The notes below the pieces were generated by a model. The model saw only the letters and a list, made by a program, of their open reading frames with translations. It ran no database searches and was not told the DNA's origin. A stretch of 64,000 nt of DNA from Xanthomonas sp. CFBP 8443 (lineage in GTDB: Bacteria; Pseudomonadota; Gammaproteobacteria; Xanthomonadales; Xanthomonadaceae), in assembly GCF_025666195.1 (NCBI RefSeq), contig NZ_CP102592.1, positions 2,294,001-2,358,000 of the forward strand. Reading direction: 5' to 3'. The translations under genes and the position numbers were made by a program. Shown in pieces: positions 27,037 through 37,267 of this stretch. Positions within the stretch are counted from its first letter, which is position 1; the number at the start of each line of letters is the position of its first letter.

Positions 27037-27816
27037 TCACTCTTCGTCGGAGGCCAGCCGGTGCAGCGCGGCGAAGTCGCGGATCTCGACCACGTGCAGC
27101 TGCGGCAGGGCGATCAGGCCTTGCTGGCGCAGCTTGGTGAAGGTGCGGCTGACCGTTTCCATGGTCAGGCCGAGATGGTCGGCGATGTCGCCGCGGCCCA
27201 TCATCAAGGTCACCGTGTTGCCGGGATCGCCGCGGCTGGCGGTGCGCGCCGCCAGCTTGAGCAGGAAATCGGCGAGCTTTTCCATCGGCTGCAGGCGCGC
27301 CAGCGCCAGCGCCGCGTCCTGCGCCGCGTCCAGTTCCAGGCAGGCACGCTGCAGCAGCTTGCGCTCCAGCTGCGGGTATTGCGTGCGCAACTGCCGCATG
27401 TTCGCCACCGAAACCCGGCATACGCGAGAGTCGGCGATCGCTTCGACGTCGGTGCGGTATTTCTCCGATTCGCTCAGGCCCACGTAGTCGCCCGGCAGCA
27501 CGAAGCCCGCCACCTGGCGGCGGCCGTCGGCCAGCGTGCGGACCAGGCGCAGCGCGCCGGAGGTGACGGTATAGACCGCCTGCCGCGCCTCGCCGGTGCG
27601 GATCACGGTGGCGCCGGCGGCGTAGGACAGCGAGGTGGTCACCCGTTCCAGCGCCTGGACCTCGTCGCAGGCCAGCGCCGAGCAGACCGCCAGGTGGCGC
27701 ACGGCGCAATGCATGCACTCGTGCGCGTTCGGATCGCGGGCCGCGGCGGGCTCGACATAGGGCAGGGCGAAGCCGGAGGCGGTCCGGTGCGGGCGCTGGT
27801 CGGGCAGAGTGGTCAC
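27037..27816 (-). CDS. CRP/FNR-family transcription regulator with FNR-like cysteines
   Basis: A 259-residue regulator. An N-terminal cysteine cluster reads [12 protein letters not shown] (C-x2-C-x7-C) and a fourth Cys lies in SRVCRVS, at the place of FNR Cys122. Together they could bind an oxygen-sensitive 4Fe-4S cluster, although FNR itself has C-x2-C-x5-C. The cyclic-nucleotide-like beta barrel covers about 60-165. The HTH has [17 protein letters not shown], where the E-x-x-SR recognition residues are those of FNR, which bind TTGAT-N4-ATCAA. The start is a GTG at 27816 with no Shine-Dalgarno. It is divergent from hisS by about 85 bases. It probably controls anaerobic or redox-responsive genes. 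Confidence 0.9.
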   Translation of the reverse strand: MTTLPDQRPHRTASGFALPYVEPAAARDPNAHECMHCAVRHLAVCSALACDEVQALERVTTSLSYAAGATVIRTGEARQAVYTVTSGALRLVRTLADGRRQVAGFVLPGDYVGLSESEKYRTDVEAIADSRVCRVSVANMRQLRTQYPQLERKLLQRACLELDAAQDAALALARLQPMEKLADFLLKLAARTASRGDPGNTVTLMMGRGDIADHLGLTMETVSRTFTKLRQQGLIALPQLHVVEIRDFAALHRLASDEE

Positions 27817-27902
27817 GCGCAGATGATACGCCGATACGACCGCGGCACCCAGTGCGGCTAGAATTGGCGTCCGTTTGCCCCCAAGACGCAGGAGTTTTGC
27901 AC

Positions 27903-29306
27903 GTGATCAAGCCCCGTACGCCGCCCGGCATCATGGAATTGCTGCCGCGCGAGCAGATCGCGTTCCAGCGCATGCTGGACGTCATCCGCCGCAACTACGA
28001 GCGGTTCGGGTTCCTGCCGGTGGAGACGCCGGTGTTCGAGCTGTCGGACGTGCTGCTGACCAAGTCCGGCGGCGAGACCGAGCGGCAGGTGTATTTCGTG
28101 CAGTCCACCGGCGCGCTGGCCAACGCCGCGGCCGACGCCGGCGGCGAGGGCGGCTTGCCGGAGCTGGCGCTGCGCTTCGACCTGACCGTGCCGCTGGCGC
28201 GCTACGTGGCCGAGCACGAGCACGAGCTGAGCTTCCCGTTCCGCCGCTACCAGATGCAGCGCGTGTACCGCGGCGAGCGCGCCCAGCGCGGCCGGTTCCG
28301 CGAGTTCTACCAGTGCGACATCGACGTGATCGGCAAGGATGCGCTGAGCATCCGCTACGACGCCGAGGTGCTGGCGGTGATCCACGCGGTGTTCGCCGAA
28401 CTGGGCATCGGCAAGTTCGCGGTGCAGTTGAACAACCGCAAGCTGATGCGCGGCTTCTTCGAGAGCCTGGGCGTGGCCGAGGGCGAGCGCCAGCTGGCGG
28501 TGCTGCGCGAAGTCGACAAGCTCGACAAGCGCGGCGCCGATTACGTACGCGAGACGCTGGTGGGCGAGGGCTTCGGCATCGCCGCCGAGCAGGTCGAGCA
28601 GATTCTGGCCTTCGTGGCGGTGCGCTCCAGCGGCCACGACGACGCGCTGGCGCGTCTGGACGCGCTGGCCGCGGCAGCCGAGTCGAGCGCGACGCTGCGC
28701 GAAGGCGTGGCCGAGCTGCGCGAGGTGCTGGCCCTGGTCAAGGCGCTGGGCGTGCCGGAAACCGCGTATTGCCTGAACTTCTCCATCGCCCGCGGCCTGG
28801 ACTACTACACCGGCACCGTCTACGAGACCGTGCTGACCGACTACCCGCAGATCGGCTCGATCTGCTCGGGCGGCCGCTACGAGGACCTGGCCAGCCACTA
28901 CAGCAAGTCCAAGCTGCCGGGCGTGGGCATCTCCATCGGCCTGACCCGCCTGTTCTGGCAGCTGCGCGAGGCCGGGCTGATCGAGGGCATCGCCTCCAGC
29001 AGCGTGCAGGCGATGGTGGCGCTGATGGACGAGGCCAAGCTGGACGACGCGCTGGACATCGCCCGCCGGCTGCGTGCCGGCGGGATCAACACCGAAGTGC
29101 AGATGGAGCCGAAGAAGGTCGGCAAGCAGTTCCAGTACGCCGCGCGTGCCGGCATCCGCTTCGTGGTGCTGGCCGGCGACGACGAGCTGGCGCGCGGCGT
29201 GGTCGCGGTCAAGGATCTGATGCGCGAGCAGCAGTTCGACGTCGCCCGCGACGAACTGGCCAGCACCCTGCTGGTCGAGCTGGAGCAGGCCAAGGTCATG
29301 CCCTGA
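27903..29306 (+). CDS. hisS: Histidyl-tRNA synthetase
   Basis: A 467-residue class II aminoacyl-tRNA synthetase that charges tRNA-His. The N-terminal motif 1 region is [15 protein letters not shown], motif 2 is [21 protein letters not shown], the histidine A motif is [13 protein letters not shown] and motif 3 is [12 protein letters not shown]. The anticodon-binding domain follows. The start is GTG at 27903, with GGAG at 27891-27894. TAGAAT at 27859-27864 is a likely -10 box. Placed between the FNR-like gene and the his operon region, but separated from hisG by REPs and the regulator gene. Confidence 0.95.
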   Translation: MIKPRTPPGIMELLPREQIAFQRMLDVIRRNYERFGFLPVETPVFELSDVLLTKSGGETERQVYFVQSTGALANAAADAGGEGGLPELALRFDLTVPLARYVAEHEHELSFPFRRYQMQRVYRGERAQRGRFREFYQCDIDVIGKDALSIRYDAEVLAVIHAVFAELGIGKFAVQLNNRKLMRGFFESLGVAEGERQLAVLREVDKLDKRGADYVRETLVGEGFGIAAEQVEQILAFVAVRSSGHDDALARLDALAAAAESSATLREGVAELREVLALVKALGVPETAYCLNFSIARGLDYYTGTVYETVLTDYPQIGSICSGGRYEDLASHYSKSKLPGVGISIGLTRLFWQLREAGLIEGIASSSVQAMVALMDEAKLDDALDIARRLRAGGINTEVQMEPKKVGKQFQYAARAGIRFVVLAGDDELARGVVAVKDLMREQQFDVARDELASTLLVELEQAKVMP

Positions 29307-29362
29307 GCGGGCTTGCCGGGCCGGGCATGGCGCAACCTGGACGGTCGCGCCGCATGTCCCTT

Positions 29363-29541
29363 GTGGGAGCGACTTCAGTCGCGACGCGGATGACCAGGGC
29401 CTGTCGCTACTGAGGCCGCCCCTGTGCCCTTGGGCCTATGCGGTAGGTGCGAGTGCCTGTCGCGGCTGAAGCCGCCCCTACAAAAGCGCACGAAAGCACG
29501 TGCGCGCACCACCCCCTGTAGGAGCGGCTTCAGCCGCGACA
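29363..29541. repeat. REP cluster before the his operon
   Basis: Four palindromes of the GTAG family, alternating in orientation: GTGGGAGCGACTTCAG-type at 29363-29385 (plus), a degenerate one at 29401-29426 (minus), one at 29459-29481 ending CTAC (minus) and GTAGGAGCGGCTTCAGCC-type at 29518-29541 (plus). The gap 29307-29606 holds nothing else. Confidence 0.8.
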
Positions 29542-29606
29542 GATCGCATGGCGACCTGATCCCATTCCGGATCGAACACATCCACACAACGCCCGCACAC
29601 CGCGGC

Positions 29607-29656
29607 TTGACCCGGTCCGTCCATTCGCGCTAATGTACTAACACGCTATTACATTA
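29607..29656 (+). promoter_or_regulatory. Promoter with overlapping palindromic operator upstream of the his regulator gene
   Basis: TTGACC (29607-29612) and TAATGT (29631-29636) are 18 bases apart. Over the -10 lies a palindrome, TAATGTACTA (29631-29640) and TATTACATTA (29647-29656), nine of ten bases complementary with a six-base spacer. It ends five bases before the regulator's ATG. A TrpR-family dimer would bind such a site, so autorepression and control of the whole his operon from this promoter is likely. Confidence 0.72.
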
Positions 29657-29661
29657 ATGCA

Positions 29662-29988
29662 ATGAAACAACGACCCGCCCCCACTACCGATCGCGAAAAC
29701 GACTCCTCGTTCAAGGCGCTGTCGCGCGCCCTGGCCCACCTGAGCAAGCCGCAGGAGGTCGCCGCGTTCCTGCAGGACCTGTGCACGCCGGCCGAGCTGG
29801 AGGCGATGTCCGACCGCTGGCGGGTGGTGCCGCTGCTGCTCAAGGGCGTGCCGTACCGCGAGATCCACGAGCTGACCCAGGTCAGCGTCACCACCATCGG
29901 CCGCGTCGCGCGGACCCTGGAATATGGCGCCGGCGGCTATGCCACGGCGCTGCGCCGGCAAGCGGCGCGTCCTTCCGATTCCCATTGA
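29662..29988 (+). CDS. hisR: TrpR-like (YerC/YecD) regulator of histidine biosynthesis
   Basis: A 108-residue protein of the TrpR/YerC family. It has the helical core KPQEVAAFLQDLCTPAELEAMSDRW and the HTH segment YREIHELTQVSVTTIGRVARTL (here in pieces TQVSVTTIGRV and YREIHELT). TrpR dimers bind a small molecule and a palindromic operator; in Xanthomonadales regulators of this kind at the head of the his operon have been predicted as histidine repressors (HisR). The stop is nine bases before hisG, so it is the first gene of the operon, and the palindrome directly upstream suggests autoregulation. Histidine as the effector is inference. The symbol is used here for the regulator, not for a tRNA gene. 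Confidence 0.82.
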   Translation: MKQRPAPTTDRENDSSFKALSRALAHLSKPQEVAAFLQDLCTPAELEAMSDRWRVVPLLLKGVPYREIHELTQVSVTTIGRVARTLEYGAGGYATALRRQAARPSDSH

Positions 29989-29997
29989 GATGTCCTG

Positions 29998-30918
29998 ATG
30001 AGTGCTTCCCTGGCAGCGCCGGCGCGTGACCGGCTGCGTATCGCGATCCAGAAGAGCGGCCGCCTGGCCGAGCCGGCGCGGGCGGTGCTGGCCGCCTGCG
30101 GGCTGAGCTGGCGCGAGAGCCGCGACAAGTTGTTCTGCTACGGCGAATCGCTGCCGGTGGACCTGTTGCTGGTGCGCGACGACGACATCCCCGGGCTGAT
30201 CGCCGACGGCGTCTGCGATTTCGGCATCGTCGGCCGCAACGAGTTGGAAGAGCAGGCCGGCGAGCGCCGCCGCAACGGCTTGCCCGAGGCTTACCGCGCG
30301 CTGCGCGGGCTGAACTTCGGCCAGTGCCGGCTGATGCTGGCGGTGCCCGACACCTGGGACTGGACCGGCGTGGAGCAGCTGCAGGGCAAGCGCATCGCCA
30401 CCAGCTATCCGGCGGTGCTGGCCGACTGGCTGGAAGCGCGCGGCATCGACGCGCAGGTGGTGGAGCTGTCCGGCTCGGTGGAGATCGCGCCGCGCCTGGG
30501 CACCGCCGAGCTGATCTGCGACCTGGTCTCCAGCGGCGCGACCCTGGCCGCCAACCAGCTCAAGCCGGTGGAGACGCTGCTGGAAAGCGAGGCGGTGCTG
30601 GCCGGGCCGGTGCGCGAGCCGGGCGATGCCCGTGCCGGGCTGGCGGCGATGCTGCTGCGCCGGCTCGACGGCGTGCTCAAGCTGCGCGACAGCAAGCTGC
30701 TGATGTTCCGCGCCTCGCGCGACCACGTCGCCGAGCTGACCCGGCTGCTGCCCGACGCCGACCCGCTGGTGCAGTTGCCCGGCGACGGCGACGGCGACGG
30801 TCCGCTGCAGCTGCAGACCATGTGCCACGGCGCCATCACCTGGCAGCGCATGGAAGAACTGGAGCGCGCCGGCGCGCAGGGGCTGATGGTGTTGACGGTG
30901 GAGCGCTCGCTGGCATGA
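29998..30918 (+). CDS. hisG: ATP phosphoribosyltransferase (long form)
   Basis: HisG starts histidine synthesis by joining ATP and PRPP. At 306 residues it is the long, self-sufficient form with a C-terminal ACT-like regulatory domain (about residues 225-306), which makes it feedback-inhibited by histidine. Motifs are [13 protein letters not shown] at the start, [27 protein letters not shown], and the PRPP loop [25 protein letters not shown] (shown in part as [15 protein letters not shown]). It ends in a four-base overlap with hisD. Confidence 0.97.
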   Translation: MSASLAAPARDRLRIAIQKSGRLAEPARAVLAACGLSWRESRDKLFCYGESLPVDLLLVRDDDIPGLIADGVCDFGIVGRNELEEQAGERRRNGLPEAYRALRGLNFGQCRLMLAVPDTWDWTGVEQLQGKRIATSYPAVLADWLEARGIDAQVVELSGSVEIAPRLGTAELICDLVSSGATLAANQLKPVETLLESEAVLAGPVREPGDARAGLAAMLLRRLDGVLKLRDSKLLMFRASRDHVAELTRLLPDADPLVQLPGDGDGDGPLQLQTMCHGAITWQRMEELERAGAQGLMVLTVERSLA

Positions 30919-32210
30919 ACCGATTGGAGTGGTATTCGCTCGACGCGCAGGCACGCACGCAGGCCCTGACCCGGCCGGCGCAGACCGTGGCCGCGCAGAC
31001 CCGCGCGGCGGTGGCGCAGTTGCTCGATGATGTGCGCGGCCGCGGCGATGCGGCCTTGCGCGAGATCACCGCGCGTTTCGACGGCGTGGTGCTGCAGAGC
31101 TTCGAAGTCGGCGACGACGAGTTCGCCGCCGCCGAGGCCGCGGTGCCGGCCGTGCTGCGCGAGGCGATGGCGCAGGCCGCGGCGCGGATCGAGAGCTTCC
31201 ACCGCGCCGGCATGACCCAGCCGTATGCGGTGGAAACCGCGCCCGGCGTGGTCTGCGAACGGGTGGTGCGGCCGATCGGCCGGGTCGGCCTGTACGTGCC
31301 GGCCGGCAGCGCGCCGTTGCCGTCCACCGCGCTGATGCTGTGCGTGCCGGCGGCGCTGGCCGGCTGCCGCGAGGTGGTGCTGTGCACGCCGCCGCGCGCC
31401 GACGGTTCGGCCGATCCGGCGGTGCTGGTCGCGGCCAGGCTGACCGGCGTGGATCGCGTGTTCAAGCTCGGCGGCGCGCAGGCGATCGCGGCGATGGGCT
31501 TCGGCACCGAGTCGGTGCCCTCGTGCGACAAGTTGTTCGGGCCGGGCAACGGCTACGTGACCGAAGCCAAGCAACAGGTGGCGCAGGCCGGTGCGGCGGC
31601 GATCGACATGCCGGCCGGGCCGTCCGAGGTGCTGGTGATCGCCGACGTCGGCGCCGATGCCGCGTTCGTCGCCGCCGACCTGCTGTCGCAGGCCGAGCAC
31701 GGCCCGGATTCGCAGGTGCTGCTGCTGTCCGACAGCGCCGAACTGATCGATGCGGTCGAGGACGAGATCGAACGGCAGCTGGCGACCTTGCCGCGTGCGG
31801 CGATCGCGCGCCAGGCGCTGTCCGCGTCGCGGCTGATCCAGGTCGGCACGCTCGAGGACGCCTTCGCGATCAGCAACCGCTACGCGCCCGAACACCTGAT
31901 CCTGGCGCTGCGCGAGCCGCGCGGCTGGCTGGAGCGGGTCGAGGCCGCCGGCTCGGTGTTCCTCGGCGACTACACCCCGGAAGCGCTGGGCGACTACTGC
32001 AGCGGCACCAACCACGTGCTGCCGACCAACGGTGCGGCGCGCGCCTACAGCGGGGTCAGCGTCGCCAGTTTCCAGAATTTCGTCAGCGTGCAGAGCGCCA
32101 GCCGCGCCGGCATCGCCGCGATCGGCGCCTGCGCGGTGACCATGGCCCGCGCCGAGGGCCTGGACGCGCACGCCAATGCGGTAGCGCTGCGGATGGAGAA
32201 GGCGGCATGA
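30915..32210 (+). CDS. hisD: Histidinol dehydrogenase
   Basis: A 431-residue zinc enzyme that oxidises L-histidinol twice to L-histidine with NAD. It shows [45 protein letters not shown], the family signature [30 protein letters not shown] (Zn ligands Gln and His), YAPEHLIL and [18 protein letters not shown] (His and Asp ligand region). The ATG at 30915 overlaps the hisG stop, and hisC overlaps its own stop by four bases. Confidence 0.97.
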   Translation: MNRLEWYSLDAQARTQALTRPAQTVAAQTRAAVAQLLDDVRGRGDAALREITARFDGVVLQSFEVGDDEFAAAEAAVPAVLREAMAQAAARIESFHRAGMTQPYAVETAPGVVCERVVRPIGRVGLYVPAGSAPLPSTALMLCVPAALAGCREVVLCTPPRADGSADPAVLVAARLTGVDRVFKLGGAQAIAAMGFGTESVPSCDKLFGPGNGYVTEAKQQVAQAGAAAIDMPAGPSEVLVIADVGADAAFVAADLLSQAEHGPDSQVLLLSDSAELIDAVEDEIERQLATLPRAAIARQALSASRLIQVGTLEDAFAISNRYAPEHLILALREPRGWLERVEAAGSVFLGDYTPEALGDYCSGTNHVLPTNGAARAYSGVSVASFQNFVSVQSASRAGIAAIGACAVTMARAEGLDAHANAVALRMEKAA

Positions 32211-33316
32211 GCGCGGCGACCGCTGCGGCGACGCCCGGCTCGATGCTGGCCCTGGTGCGCCCCGACCTGCGCGACTTCGCCGGCTATTCCTCGGCGCGCA
32301 GCAGCGCGCTGCAGGGCGAGGTCTGGCTCAACGCCAACGAATCGGCCTGGGCCAATCCCGCCGACCGCGACGCCGGCAACCGCCGCTATCCGGATCCGCA
32401 GCCGCCGGCGCTGCGCGCCGCGCTGGCCTCGCTGTACGCCTGCGCGCCGGAGCAACTGCTGCTCGGCCGCGGCAGCGACGAAGCCATCGACCTGCTGCTG
32501 CGCGCGCTGTGCGAGCCGGGCCGCGATGCGATCGTGATCACTCCGCCGGTGTTCGGCATGTATGCGGTGTGCGCGCGGCTGCAGAACGCGCGCATCGTCG
32601 AGGTGCCGTTGCGCGAAGACGCCGCCGGCCTGGTCACCGATGTCGATGCGGTGGTGGACGCGGCGCTGACGCAGATGGCCAAGCTGGTGTTCCTGTGCTC
32701 GCCGGGCAATCCCAGCGGCGCGGCGATCCCGCTGGCCGACATCGAACGCGCCGCCGAGCGCCTGCACGGGCGCGCCTTGCTGGTGGTCGACGAGGCCTAC
32801 GGCGAATTCTCCGAGGTGCCGTCGGCGACCACGTTGCTGGCGCGGTATCCCAACCTGGCGGTGCTGCGCACGCTGTCCAAGGCGCATGCGCTGGCTGCGG
32901 CGCGGATCGGCTGCGTGATCGCCGATCCGGCGCTGATCGCGGTGCTGCGCCGCTGCCAGGCGCCGTATCCGATCCCGGCGCCGTGCGCGCAGCTAGCGCT
33001 GGCCGCGCTGCAGGCCGAGCCGCTGCGGCAGACCGCGCTGCGCGTGGCCGAGGTGCGCGGCGAGCGCACGCGCATGCAGACCGCCTTGGCCGCGCTGCCG
33101 GGCGTGCGCCGCGTCTACCCGTCGCAGGGCAACTTCCTGCTGCTGCGCTTCGACGACGCCGACGCCGCGTTCCGCGCCTTGCTCGGCGCCGGCGTGGTGG
33201 TGCGCGACCAGCGTGCCGCGCCGAGCCTGGGCGATGCGCTGCGCATCACCCTCGGCACGCCGGAGCAGAACCAGCGCGTGCTCGGCGCATTGCAGGCGGG
33301 GAGGGCGGCGGCATGA
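32207..33316 (+). CDS. hisC: Histidinol-phosphate aminotransferase
   Basis: A 369-residue fold-type I PLP aminotransferase that converts imidazole-acetol phosphate to histidinol phosphate. It shows [12 protein letters not shown] at the substrate-binding N-terminus, [30 protein letters not shown], the DEAYGEF motif that binds the pyridine nitrogen, and the PLP lysine in [15 protein letters not shown]. Arg near [12 protein letters not shown] and RITLGT binds the phosphate or carboxylate. It overlaps hisD and hisB by four bases each, giving tightly coupled translation. Confidence 0.96.
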   Translation: MSAATAAATPGSMLALVRPDLRDFAGYSSARSSALQGEVWLNANESAWANPADRDAGNRRYPDPQPPALRAALASLYACAPEQLLLGRGSDEAIDLLLRALCEPGRDAIVITPPVFGMYAVCARLQNARIVEVPLREDAAGLVTDVDAVVDAALTQMAKLVFLCSPGNPSGAAIPLADIERAAERLHGRALLVVDEAYGEFSEVPSATTLLARYPNLAVLRTLSKAHALAAARIGCVIADPALIAVLRRCQAPYPIPAPCAQLALAALQAEPLRQTALRVAEVRGERTRMQTALAALPGVRRVYPSQGNFLLLRFDDADAAFRALLGAGVVVRDQRAAPSLGDALRITLGTPEQNQRVLGALQAGRAAA

Positions 33317-34440
33317 CCCCGATCCTGTTCGTCGACCGCGACGGCACCCTGATCGAGGAGCCGGAAGATTTCCAGATCGACGCCTACGAGAAGCTGCGCT
33401 TCGTGCAGGGCGTGATTCCTGCGATGCTCAAGCTGCGCGACGCCGGCTACCAGTTCGTCATCGTCACCAACCAGGACGGCCTAGGCGGCGAGGCCTATCC
33501 GCAGGCCGCGTTCGACGGTCCCAACGACCTGATGCTGCAGATCTTCGCCAGCCAGGGCATCGCGTTCCGCGAGGTGCTGATCGACCGCAGCTGGCCGGCC
33601 GACAACGCGCCCACGCGCAAGCCGGGCATCGGCCTGATGCTGCCGTACCTGCAGGACCGCAGCATCGACTGGGCGCGTTCGGCGATGGTCGGCGACCGCC
33701 TCACCGACATCCAGTTCGCCGAGAACCTGCGCATCCGCGGCTTCCAGCTGAAGACCGAGCAGTTCGGCGGCGACTGGGACTGGGCCGGCATCGCCCACGA
33801 ACTGGCCGACGCGCCGCGCCGCGCCACCGTGCAGCGCGATACCAAGGAAACCCGGATCCGCGTCGAGGTCGACCTGGACCTGGCGCGCGATCCGCATTGC
33901 GCCACCGGTCTGCCGTTCTTCGACCACATGCTCGAGCAGATCGGCAAGCACGGCGGCTTCGCCCTGGACGTGCGCGCCGAGGGCGATCTGCACATCGACG
34001 AGCACCACACCATCGAGGACACCGGCCTGGCCCTGGGCCAGGCGCTGCGCCAGGCGCTGGGCGACAAGCGCGGCATCGGCCGCTACGGCTTCGATCCGCC
34101 GGACAGCCCGTGGCCGGCCGACGCCGCCGCTGGCCGGGTCGGCTTCACCTTGCCGATGGACGAGACCCTGGCCAGCGCCGCGCTGGATTTCAGCGGCCGC
34201 CCGTATTTCGTGTTCGAAGGCGAGTTCAAGCGCGAACGCGTCGGCGACCTGCCGACCGAGCTGGTGCCGCATTTCTTCCGCTCGCTGTGCGATGCGTCGG
34301 GCTTGAACCTGCACCTGAGCGTGCGTGGCGACAACGACCACCACAAGGTCGAGGCCTGCTTCAAGGCGCTGGCGCGCGCCCTGCGCCAGGCGCTGCGCCG
34401 CGATGGCGCCGCGCTGCCCTCGACGAAGGGTGTGCTGTGA
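33313..34440 (+). CDS. hisB: Bifunctional histidinol-phosphatase / imidazoleglycerol-phosphate dehydratase
   Basis: A 375-residue fusion. The N-terminal HAD phosphatase (about 1-170) starts [14 protein letters not shown] with Asp8 and Asp10, and has [13 protein letters not shown] and [15 protein letters not shown]. The C-terminal IGP dehydratase (about 175-375) has [25 protein letters not shown] (in part [15 protein letters not shown]), [17 protein letters not shown] and [17 protein letters not shown], the metal-binding histidines. The HAD part lacks the C-x-H...C-x-C zinc loop of E. coli HisB: the corresponding stretch reads [16 protein letters not shown], with no cysteine. It is part of the overlapping his operon. 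Confidence 0.96.
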   Translation: MTPILFVDRDGTLIEEPEDFQIDAYEKLRFVQGVIPAMLKLRDAGYQFVIVTNQDGLGGEAYPQAAFDGPNDLMLQIFASQGIAFREVLIDRSWPADNAPTRKPGIGLMLPYLQDRSIDWARSAMVGDRLTDIQFAENLRIRGFQLKTEQFGGDWDWAGIAHELADAPRRATVQRDTKETRIRVEVDLDLARDPHCATGLPFFDHMLEQIGKHGGFALDVRAEGDLHIDEHHTIEDTGLALGQALRQALGDKRGIGRYGFDPPDSPWPADAAAGRVGFTLPMDETLASAALDFSGRPYFVFEGEFKRERVGDLPTELVPHFFRSLCDASGLNLHLSVRGDNDHHKVEACFKALARALRQALRRDGAALPSTKGVL

Positions 34441-34468
34441 TGGCGGCCGTGTGCGCGAGGAGGCCGCG

Positions 34469-35071
34469 ATGACCGATGTCGCCTTGATCGACGCCGGCGG
34501 CGCCAACCTCGGCTCGGTGCGCTACGCACTGGAGCGCCTGGGCGTGGAGGCGCGGCTGGTGCGCGACGCGGCCGGATTGCAAGGCGCCGAGCGGGTGATC
34601 CTGCCTGGCGTCGGCGCCGCGCCGCACGCGATGGCGCGGCTGCGCGAGCAAGGGCTGGTCGAACCGCTGCGTGCGCTCGAAGTGCCGCTGATCGGCATCT
34701 GCCTGGGCATGCAGCTGCTGTTCGAGCGTTCCGAGGAAGGCGACGTCGACTGCCTGGGCCTGCTGACCGGCGTGGTCCGGCACATGCCGCCGGCGCTGGG
34801 CATCCGCATTCCGCACATGGGCTGGAACCGGCTGCTGCCGATGCGCGCCTCGCCGCTGCTCGACGGCCTGGCCGAACACGCCGACGCCTATTTCGTGCAC
34901 GGCTACGCCGCGCCGGTCACCGCCGATACGGTGGCGGCCTGCGACCATGGCGGCCTGTTCACCGCGGTGGTGCAACGCGGCCGCCGCTGCGGCGCGCAGT
35001 TCCATCCCGAGCGTTCGGCGAGCACCGGCGCGCGCATCCTGCGCAACTTCCTCGAGACCGATTTCCCATGA
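34469..35071 (+). CDS. hisH: Imidazole glycerol phosphate synthase, glutamine amidotransferase subunit
   Basis: HisH (200 residues) supplies ammonia from glutamine to HisF. The class I amidotransferase triad is Cys in [16 protein letters not shown], His in [10 protein letters not shown] and the Glu two residues later. It begins [15 protein letters not shown], where most HisH have D-x-G-x-GN. The start at 34469 is set by GAGGAGG ahead of the ATG; it lies 28 bases after hisB, the only real gap within hisG-hisI. It overlaps hisA by four bases. Confidence 0.95.
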   Translation: MTDVALIDAGGANLGSVRYALERLGVEARLVRDAAGLQGAERVILPGVGAAPHAMARLREQGLVEPLRALEVPLIGICLGMQLLFERSEEGDVDCLGLLTGVVRHMPPALGIRIPHMGWNRLLPMRASPLLDGLAEHADAYFVHGYAAPVTADTVAACDHGGLFTAVVQRGRRCGAQFHPERSASTGARILRNFLETDFP

Positions 35072-35802
35072 GCTTCATCGTCTATCCCGCGCTGGACATC
35101 CGCGACGGCCGCGTTGTGCGGCTGGCGCAAGGCGACTACGCCCGCGAAACCCACTATGGCGACGATCCGCTGCCGCGCGCGCAAGCCTTCGCCGACGCCG
35201 GCGCGAGCTGGATGCACCTGGTGGACCTGGACGCGGCGCGCGCCGGCGGCTACACCCTGGCGCCTTTGCTGAGCCGGATCAGCGCGCAGACCGGGCTGCA
35301 GGTGCAGACCGGCGGCGGCGTGCGCTCGCGCGCCGACGTGCAGCGCATCCTCGACGCCGGCGCCACGCGCGTGGTGATCGGCTCGCTGGCGGTGCGCGAC
35401 CGCGAGTCGGTGCTGGAATGGCTGGCCGAGTTCGGCGCCGAGCGCATCACGGTGGCGCTGGACACGCGCCAGGACACGCAGGGCGTGTGGCGGCTGCCGG
35501 TGCTGGGCTGGACCGAAACCTCCTCGCTGACCCTGGAAGCGCTGGCGGTCGACTACGCCGCCGCCGGGCTGAAGCACCTGCTGTGCACCGACATCGCCCG
35601 CGACGGCATGCTGTCCGGGCCGAACCTGGAGCTGTACGCCTACCTGCGCCGGATCGCGCCGGGCGTGCACGTGCAGGCCTCTGGCGGCATCCGCGACGCC
35701 GCCGACGTGCGCGCCGCGCGCGAGGTCGGCTGCGCCGGCGCGGTGCTCGGCAAGTCGCTGCTGGAAGGGCGATTGCGCCTGGACGAGGCGCTGGCATGCT
35801 GA
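35068..35802 (+). CDS. hisA: ProFAR isomerase
   Basis: A 244-residue (beta-alpha)8 barrel enzyme that isomerises ProFAR to PRFAR. The catalytic Asp is in [15 protein letters not shown], and the second in [17 protein letters not shown]. Phosphate-binding loops are [13 protein letters not shown] and [12 protein letters not shown]. The overlap with hisH (ATGA) and with hisF places it in the middle of the operon. Confidence 0.96.
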   Translation: MSFIVYPALDIRDGRVVRLAQGDYARETHYGDDPLPRAQAFADAGASWMHLVDLDAARAGGYTLAPLLSRISAQTGLQVQTGGGVRSRADVQRILDAGATRVVIGSLAVRDRESVLEWLAEFGAERITVALDTRQDTQGVWRLPVLGWTETSSLTLEALAVDYAAAGLKHLLCTDIARDGMLSGPNLELYAYLRRIAPGVHVQASGGIRDAADVRAAREVGCAGAVLGKSLLEGRLRLDEALAC

Positions 35803-36572
35803 GCCGGCGCATCATCCCGTGCCTGGACGTGCGCGACGGCCGCGTGGTCAAGGGCGTCAAGTTCCGCGACCACGTCGACATGGGCGACATCGTCGAACTG
35901 GCGCTGCGCTATCGCGACCAGGGCGCCGACGAACTGGTGTTCTACGACATCGGCGCCAGCCCGGAAGGGCGCTCGGTCGACTACGCCTGGGTCGAACGCG
36001 TGGCGCGGTTGATCGATATCCCGTTCTGCGTGGCCGGCGGCATCCGCGACGTGGCCACCGCGCGCGCGGTGCTGCATGCCGGCGCCGACAAGATCTCGAT
36101 CAACTCGCCGGCGCTGGAGCGGCCGGCGCTGATCGCCGAACTGGCCGAGGCCTTCGGCGTGCAGTGCGTGGTGGTCGGCATCGATTCGATCCGCGAGGAC
36201 GACGGCCAGTGGCGCGTGCGCCGCTTCACCGGCGATCCGAGCAAGACCCAGGCGCTGCGCGTGCGCACCGTGGACTGGGTGGTGGAGGCACAGCAACTCG
36301 GCGCCGGCGAGATCGTGCTCAACTGCATGGACAACGACGGCGTGCGCCGCGGCTACGACATCGCCCAGCTGTTCGAGGTGCGTTCGCTGTGCAAGGTGCC
36401 GCTGGTGGCCTCCGGCGGCGCCGGCGAGATGCAGCACTTCGCCGATGTGTTCGAACAGGCCGACGTGGACGGCGCGCTGGCCGCCAGCGTGTTCCACAGC
36501 GGCGCGATTCCGATTCCCGAGCTCAAGCGCTTCCTGCGCCAACGACAGATCGAGGTGCGCGATGGCGCATGA
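35796..36572 (+). CDS. hisF: Imidazole glycerol phosphate synthase, cyclase subunit
   Basis: HisF (258 residues) is the barrel that uses ammonia tunnelled from HisH to make IGP and AICAR. It starts [18 protein letters not shown] (catalytic Asp11 and the ammonia-gate Lys), and has [30 protein letters not shown] (catalytic Asp) and [12 protein letters not shown]. It overlaps hisA by seven bases and hisI by eleven. Confidence 0.97.
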   Translation: MLSRRIIPCLDVRDGRVVKGVKFRDHVDMGDIVELALRYRDQGADELVFYDIGASPEGRSVDYAWVERVARLIDIPFCVAGGIRDVATARAVLHAGADKISINSPALERPALIAELAEAFGVQCVVVGIDSIREDDGQWRVRRFTGDPSKTQALRVRTVDWVVEAQQLGAGEIVLNCMDNDGVRRGYDIAQLFEVRSLCKVPLVASGGAGEMQHFADVFEQADVDGALAASVFHSGAIPIPELKRFLRQRQIEVRDGA

Positions 36573-37185
36573 ACACCAAGCCGCCGCCGCGACCGCGGAC
36601 GCGGGGCTGGACTGGAGCAAGGGCGACGGCCTGCTGCCGGTGGTGGTGCAGGACGCCGCCACCCTGCGCGTGCTGATGCTCGGCTACATGAACGCCGAAG
36701 CGCTGGCCGCGACCCGCGCCAGCGGCAAGGTCACCTTCTACAGCCGCAGCAAGCAGCGCCTGTGGACCAAGGGCGAAAGCTCCGGCAACACCCTGGAGCT
36801 GGTCTCGATCGAGACCGACTGCGACAGCGACACGCTGCTGGTGTTGGCGCACCCGCACGGCCCGACCTGCCACCTCGGGCGCAGCAGCTGCTTCCCGCAG
36901 GCGCCGGGCCAGTTCCTAGGCGCGCTCGACCGCTTGGTCGCGCAGCGCGAACGCGAACGTCCGCCCGGCAGCTACACCACGCAGCTGTTCGAGAAGGGCA
37001 CGCGGCGCATCGCGCAGAAGGTCGGCGAGGAGGGCGTGGAAACCGCCTTGGCGGGCGTGGCCGAAGGCGACGCCGAACTGCTCGGCGAATCGGCCGACCT
37101 GCTGTACCACCTCACCGTGCTGCTGCGCGCACGCGGCCTGGCGCTGGCCGACGCGGTGGCGGTACTGGAAGCGCGCCACCGCTGA
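36562..37185 (+). CDS. hisI: Bifunctional phosphoribosyl-AMP cyclohydrolase / phosphoribosyl-ATP diphosphatase
   Basis: A 207-residue HisIE fusion, catalysing the third and second steps. The cyclohydrolase half has [30 protein letters not shown] (in part [11 protein letters not shown]) and the zinc ligands in IETDCDSD and [13 protein letters not shown]. The diphosphatase half (about 115-207) has [25 protein letters not shown] and ESADLLYHL, an all-helical MazG-like domain. It is the last gene of the his operon. Confidence 0.96.
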   Translation: MAHEHQAAAATADAGLDWSKGDGLLPVVVQDAATLRVLMLGYMNAEALAATRASGKVTFYSRSKQRLWTKGESSGNTLELVSIETDCDSDTLLVLAHPHGPTCHLGRSSCFPQAPGQFLGALDRLVAQRERERPPGSYTTQLFEKGTRRIAQKVGEEGVETALAGVAEGDAELLGESADLLYHLTVLLRARGLALADAVAVLEARHR

Positions 37186-37231
37186 ATCCCGGGCGTGCGG
37201 CGACGGTCATCGCCGTGCCGCGGCGGATGGC

Positions 37232-37237
37232 TACAAT
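37232..37237 (+). promoter_or_regulatory. Probable -10 box of the secreted phosphoesterase gene
   Basis: TACAAT lies 31 bases before the ATG at 37268, in the 82-base gap after hisI. No strong -35 is visible. Confidence 0.4.
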
Positions 37238-37267
37238 CGCGGCTTCTTCCGATCGCTGGACCCCCGC

